Shown in pieces: positions 6,504-9,526 of a stretch of 9,526 nucleotides of DNA. Source of the DNA: an uncultured Aquabacterium sp. GTDB lineage: Bacteria; Pseudomonadota; Gammaproteobacteria; Burkholderiales; Burkholderiaceae_C. The notes beneath the pieces were generated by a model. It did not search any database, was not told the origin of the DNA, and was given only the letters and a program-made list of their open reading frames with translations. The number at the start of each line of letters is the position of its first letter. The stretch's first letter is position 1. The DNA is taken from assembly GCA_937923225.1 (NCBI GenBank), contig CALAKR010000258.1, positions 1 to 9,526 on the forward strand, written 5' to 3'. The position numbers and the translations under genes were made by a program.

Positions 6504-7924
6504 GGCTGCTCCACCAGATCGGCCACTGCGGCAAACACGGCCTCACGCGAGGCGTCCTTCGAGAATGACACGCCCATGCGCAGCACCACCAGGTTCTTGC
6601 TGGGCACGATCACCACGAACTGTCCCATGTGGCCCGCGAACCAGACCAGGTCGGCTGGCAGGCGGGCGCGCAGCGCGGCCGGGATCTCGGTGGCGGGCTG
6701 GCGCCAGAGCGAGCCGCCGTAATGATCGGACGCAGGCGAGGCCGCCACCAGGAAGCGCATGGCTTCGGCGTTGACCAGCGTCTGGCCGTTCCACTGGCCG
6801 CCTTGCGCCACCAGCTGGCCCAGGCGCAGCCAGTCCACCGGCCGCAGGATGCCGCGCGCGCCGCCCACGGGCGTGCCCGTGGCGTCGGGCTCGACCACGC
6901 CGTTGCGGATGCCCAGCGGCACGAACAGGCGCTGCTGGTAGTAGTCGTACAGGGCCTGGTGCGAGCCGCCCAGCAGCTGCTTCATGCGCAGCATGGCGAT
7001 GTTGGAAAAACCGGTCGAGTAGGTGAAGGTCGAGCCCGGCGCCGAGGTCAAGGCACGGTCTGCCGCCCACGCGCCCTGGTCGGGCTGCGAGAACAGCATC
7101 TGCGTGGCGTCGCTGGCGCCGGCATAGCCCTCGTTCCAGGCCAGGCCGGGTGCCATGTTCAGCAGGTTGCGCCAGGTGATGGCGGCCTTGGCGCTGCCTG
7201 CCCACTGCGGCAGGCCCACGGGGGCGTCCAGGCTCAGCCGGCCATCGGTGATCATCAGGCCGGCGACCAAGGCGGTCAGCGACTTGGTCATGGACCAGCC
7301 CAGTTGCGGCTGGTTGCGGTCGTAGTGCTTGGCGTAGCGTTCGTAGATCAGGTGGCCGTCACGCGCCACCAGGAAGGCCAGCGGGTTCTGCTTCTCGCTG
7401 GCCTTGGTTGAGGTTTCGGTGAAGATCGCATCGCCATGGCGCGCCAGCAGCTGGTTCAGGTCGGGGCTGTTGAGGTGGGTCTGCACCGGGCCTTCGCCAA
7501 GGGGCCAGGCCTGGGCGGAGGGCGTGCCCAGCGTCACCGCCTTGAAAGGCTGTGCCCGCACGGCGGCCTCGGTGGCGCCGGGCGGTACCAGGGTGCAGCC
7601 CAGGCCCTTGCGGTAGACGGCCGTGCGCTTGTTGGTGATGAAGGGCACGAAGGTGCGCACGTCGACCTTGCTGCCAGGGTAGTAGTCCACATCCCACACA
7701 TAGGGCAGGGGCTGCACCTTGGGCACGGTGTAGGACCAGCGCACGCGCAGGTAGTCGTCGCCGCTCTGCTGGGTGCGGGTGCACAGCTCCCAGGCCGCGT
7801 AGCCGGTGCCGGCGGGCAGGTCATCGATCAGGTCGGCGCGGGCGTTGGTGGCCAGGCTGGCCATGGCGCAGGCCAGGGCAAGGGTGGACGACAAGGCGGC
7901 GGAGCGCAAGGGGCTGAGGCGCAT
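6500..7924 (-). CDS. Exported serine hydrolase, beta-lactamase/NylB-like (SxxK) family
   Basis: A 474-aa protein of the beta-lactamase class C / penicillin-binding-protein fold (PF00144), most like the esterase and 6-aminohexanoate-dimer-hydrolase (NylB-type) branch. Residues 1-30 form a signal peptide ending ATNARA, so it should be periplasmic or secreted. The catalytic SxxK is Ser211-Met-Thr-Lys214 (GWSMTKSLTALVAG). The Tyr motif is Tyr302 in FTYSTGFSN, and GHMGQFVVIVP (431-441) replaces the KTG-type strand. About 130 residues precede the catalytic domain and include Cys48 and Cys110, a possible disulfide. Substrate cannot be read from sequence: ester, amide oligomer or peptide are all possible, and true beta-lactam resistance is unlikely. 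ATG at 7924 is preferred over the adjacent TTG at 7927; GGGAAG lies just upstream. Its stop overlaps the TTG of the DUF1289 gene. Confidence 0.88.
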   Translation of the reverse strand: MRLSPLRSAALSSTLALACAMASLATNARADLIDDLPAGTGYAAWELCTRTQQSGDDYLRVRWSYTVPKVQPLPYVWDVDYYPGSKVDVRTFVPFITNKRTAVYRKGLGCTLVPPGATEAAVRAQPFKAVTLGTPSAQAWPLGEGPVQTHLNSPDLNQLLARHGDAIFTETSTKASEKQNPLAFLVARDGHLIYERYAKHYDRNQPQLGWSMTKSLTALVAGLMITDGRLSLDAPVGLPQWAGSAKAAITWRNLLNMAPGLAWNEGYAGASDATQMLFSQPDQGAWAADRALTSAPGSTFTYSTGFSNIAMLRMKQLLGGSHQALYDYYQQRLFVPLGIRNGVVEPDATGTPVGGARGILRPVDWLRLGQLVAQGGQWNGQTLVNAEAMRFLVAASPASDHYGGSLWRQPATEIPAALRARLPADLVWFAGHMGQFVVIVPSKNLVVLRMGVSFSKDASREAVFAAVADLVEQP

Positions 7925-7955
7925 CAAAGGCTTCCCGGGCGGGTGGCTGTAGCAC

Positions 7956-7976
7956 CATCGATCTGGCAGATTGATG
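7956..7976. promoter_or_regulatory. 21-bp near-palindrome upstream of the serine hydrolase
   Basis: CATCgATCTG (7956-7965) and CAGATtGATG (7967-7976) are inverted around a single central G, with nine of ten positions complementary. It lies 31 bp upstream of the hydrolase ATG (7924), in the region where a transcript leader or promoter is expected. The symmetry and length fit an operator for a dimeric repressor. No cognate regulator gene is adjacent. The palindrome is seen; its role is inferred. Confidence 0.5.
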
Positions 7977-8040
7977 CAGATGGATGATGCGGCGATGCGC
8001 GCAATGTACCCAGCAGGCCGGGGCAGGGCATGAGCACTAA

Positions 8041-8069
8041 CCCTTCACCCCATTGGGGGCAGGAAAGGG
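8041..8069 (-). terminator. Weak terminator-like hairpin after the LprI-MliC gene
   Basis: Just downstream of the stop at 8083, on the - strand, CCCTT (8041-8045) can pair with AAGGG (8065-8069), enclosing CCCC (8048-8051) and GGGG (8055-8058) around a 3-nt loop. The internal loops are uneven and no T run follows, so this is only a possible end for the lysozyme-inhibitor transcript. Confidence 0.25.
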
Positions 8070-8082
8070 CCTGCAGCGCCTG

Positions 8083-8820
8083 TTACGTGGAGGCGGCCGA
8101 GGCCGCGGCTTCGGGCTGCTTCATGCACTTGCGCTCGGGCGCGCCGAAACCCCAGCGGATGGCCGTCTCGCCCTGGTGCTCCCACAGGCTCTCGTTGGTG
8201 CCGGTGTAGCGCGCGCCGCTGGCGCTGGGGGCGGCGAGCATCAGCACGGTGCTGTCACCCTGGCGTGCGATCAGCGAAGGGGGCTCGGTCTTGAAGTAGT
8301 CCACCACCACCCTGGCGGGCGGGTTGTCGTCGCAGAGGTAGGTGATGGGGCCGATGCTCTCCACCAGCCGGTAACGGGCCTGCAGTTCGACGATGCGGTG
8401 GTGGTAACTGGCCTGCACGCAGTCGAGGCGGTCGGAGGCCTTCCAGCAGCTGTCGCGTTGGTGGCGCCACTTGCTCTGCTCCACCGCCAGCATGGGCGGT
8501 TGCTCATCGCCGACCTTTCGCCGAGCCTGGGCGTAGAAGTCGTTCATGGACTGGTCGAGGGCGCGCAGGCCTTCGTCCTGGCAGATCATTTCGGGGATGT
8601 TGCCGGGGCGGGCCTGGGCGCAGATGCCAGTCTTGGGCGCCGATGGTGCCGTGGCCGCGCCCGAGGGTGTGGCGGGTGCCACGGCCGGGCCGGGCGTGCG
8701 GGAAGGGTAGGGTGCCGTCGGCCCCGAGCCACCCGTCTGCGCCAGCAAGGAGCTGCTGGCTGCCAGTGCCAGGCTGAGGCACGCGGCAAGGCGGGCCAGG
8801 CTCAGGTGCGGGAAGGGCAT
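8083..8820 (-). CDS. Secreted LprI-MliC fusion, predicted double lysozyme inhibitor
   Basis: A 245-aa exported protein with two lysozyme-inhibitor-related domains. Residues 1-27 form a signal peptide (cut near SLLA-Q); LAAC at 11-14 is not a usable lipobox because the hydrophobic core follows it, so it is probably soluble in the periplasm. Residues 30-64 are a Pro/Ala/Gly linker. Residues 65-152 match the LprI N-terminal domain (PF07007, DUF1311), with Cys67, Cys80, Cys125 and Cys134 and the pattern LDQSMNDFY...QSKWRHQRDSC. Residues 158-234 match MliC (PF09864): YLCDD, SASGARY (199-205), W213 and a closing Cys232. MliC-type domains block C-type lysozyme by inserting a loop into its active site. 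Here the usual WxKG reads WEHQG, so the conserved lysine is not obvious. The start at 8820 is chosen for GGAG (8828-8831, 7-nt spacer) and the signal peptide over an in-frame ATG at 8859. Confidence 0.88.
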   Translation of the reverse strand: MPFPHLSLARLAACLSLALAASSSLLAQTGGSGPTAPYPSRTPGPAVAPATPSGAATAPSAPKTGICAQARPGNIPEMICQDEGLRALDQSMNDFYAQARRKVGDEQPPMLAVEQSKWRHQRDSCWKASDRLDCVQASYHHRIVELQARYRLVESIGPITYLCDDNPPARVVVDYFKTEPPSLIARQGDSTVLMLAAPSASGARYTGTNESLWEHQGETAIRWGFGAPERKCMKQPEAAASAAST

Positions 8821-8922
8821 CGGGCATCTCCGGGGCGATGTCTTGATGGCAGCCAGCATAGTGCGATCGTCAGAACTCTGCCATGGGGCTCTGAGTTGCG
8901 CTTGAAGGCGGCCTTGATGCCG

Positions 8923-9474
8923 TCAATGCGGGGGCTGCATCCTCTGCAGCCAGGCGGCGTCTTCGGTGATCAGTTGGTGGGCCTTGTCCGCTTCCTGCTG
9001 ATCGAAGAAGTCCATGCTATGCAGGCGTGAACGCACGATGGGCAGGGACACCACGCTGGCGCGCAGCCCCGCCCGGATCCAGCGTCGGTCGCGGGGTTCG
9101 CCTCGGGCGTACTTGGACAGCGCTGCGTCGTTCGGATCCAGGCACCAGGCGTTCACGCCGGGGCGTGAGACCGGGTTCAGGCGCGCCTGCCAACCGTCGG
9201 GCAGGCTGGGCAGGGCTGGTGATACCGGGTCGATGAAGCAGCCCGTGGCGCGGTGGCGGGGCGAGTGTTCACCCAAGGCATCGAGCACGTCGAAGATGCG
9301 TTCAGGATCGGCGCGCGTGTAGCAGGCCACGTCGTTGGACATGGCCATTTCCTGCGGCACGCGAAAGTTCTCTTCAAGCGCCAGGATGGAGAGACTGCCC
9401 ACGACGATGAAGTCGGCCTGGCCCGACAGGGCGCTGGCTTCGGCCAGCAGGTCCAGCATGGTCTTGAGCTTCAT
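8923..9474 (-). CDS. Nucleotidyltransferase-fold protein (DUF6036/AbiEii-like)
   Basis: A 183-aa cytoplasmic protein with the layout of minimal nucleotidyltransferases related to DUF6036 and AbiEii-type toxins. DFIVVGSLSIL (21-31) supplies the hG[GS] start of the fold, and MSNDVACYTRADPERIFDVL (45-64) sits where these families carry their DxD metal site. The stretch LDPNDAALSKYARGEPRDRRWIRAGL (112-137) matches the conserved D...K...R.D helix of the DUF6036 group. The expected second acidic residue of DxD is alanine (Asp48-Val-Ala50), so catalysis may be lost or the alignment shifted. The ATG at 9474 has GGAG (9485-9488) ten bases upstream and overlaps, as ATGA, the stop of a frame running in from the window edge. 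No role is known. Toxin, RNA-modifying enzyme or inactive paralogue are all open. Confidence 0.6.
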   Translation of the reverse strand: MKLKTMLDLLAEASALSGQADFIVVGSLSILALEENFRVPQEMAMSNDVACYTRADPERIFDVLDALGEHSPRHRATGCFIDPVSPALPSLPDGWQARLNPVSRPGVNAWCLDPNDAALSKYARGEPRDRRWIRAGLRASVVSLPIVRSRLHSMDFFDQQEADKAHQLITEDAAWLQRMQPPH

Positions 9475-9526
9475 GGCGCGTGGTCTCCGATCCAGGGTGA
9501 GTTGCGGCGCAGGGCCGGGCCCCAGC
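9471..9526 (-). CDS. Possible 3' end of an upstream coupled gene (cut by window)
   Basis: On the - strand one frame is open from the window edge to a TGA at 9471-9473, which overlaps the ATG of the nucleotidyltransferase-like gene as ATGA. The visible tail ends with SPWIGDHAP. Seventeen codons are far too few to identify a family, and in this GC-rich DNA a short open frame is expected by chance. The overlap geometry is the only real support. If genuine, it would be the translationally coupled partner of the downstream gene. Confidence 0.28.
   Translation of the reverse strand, partial: WGPALRRNSPWIGDHAP

Noticed and set aside
6500..7924. Antibiotic-resistance beta-lactamase
   Set aside because: The SxxK and Tyr motifs are shared by many esterases and peptidases. 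The YSTG and GHMGQ motifs and the long N-terminal extension do not fit class C AmpC enzymes.
8779..8790. LAAC as a lipobox in the LprI-MliC protein
   Set aside because: The cysteine at residue 14 precedes the hydrophobic core instead of following it, so signal peptidase II cleavage there is not plausible.
1..9526. Mobile element, prophage, CRISPR array or tRNA
   Set aside because: No transposase, integrase, phage protein, regular spaced repeat or cloverleaf-like stretch was seen on either strand.

Overview
The window is high-GC DNA that most resembles a Burkholderiales beta-proteobacterium (Comamonadaceae or Sphaerotilaceae type). This is inferred from codon bias, from gene content (a PETase-like polyesterase, a lipase-foldase-like protein, PaoABC, MliC and DUF1289 proteins) and from tight gene packing. 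No RNA gene, insertion sequence, CRISPR array or integrase was seen.

The left part (1-2168, + strand) holds the C-terminal half of an AraC-family regulator, then a secreted alpha/beta hydrolase clearly homologous to PETase/cutinase polyester hydrolases. Twenty bases after that comes a short membrane-anchored protein resembling the N-terminal half of lipase-specific foldases (Lif/LimK). The 147-bp gap between regulator and hydrolase carries repeated TGTCC half-sites that look like an AraC-type operator. This is the most unusual part of the window: a polyester hydrolase apparently paired with a truncated dedicated chaperone.

The middle part (2401-6239, + strand) is a three-gene operon for a periplasmic molybdenum aldehyde oxidoreductase, PaoABC: a 2Fe-2S subunit with a Tat signal, an FAD/4Fe-4S subunit, and a molybdopterin cytosine dinucleotide subunit. 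Its subunits are almost exactly the lengths of the E. coli ones. The XdhC-type maturation gene paoD that follows paoABC in E. coli is absent here. A 232-bp leader with several inverted repeats precedes the operon.

The right part (6261-9526) is entirely on the - strand. From right to left it holds a nucleotidyltransferase-fold protein (DUF6036/AbiEii-like) whose start overlaps the end of an ORF cut by the window edge, a secreted LprI-MliC double lysozyme-inhibitor protein, an exported SxxK serine hydrolase of the beta-lactamase/NylB-like class with a 21-bp near-palindrome in its upstream region, and a small Cys-rich DUF1289 protein started by TTG on the hydrolase stop codon. The paoC and DUF1289 genes converge on a strong inverted repeat.

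Most products are predicted to work in or beyond the cell envelope: a secreted esterase, its membrane-anchored partner, a periplasmic aldehyde oxidase, a periplasmic hydrolase and a lysozyme-inhibitor protein. A shared role in polymer or ester breakdown with aldehyde detoxification is possible but is inference from proximity only.
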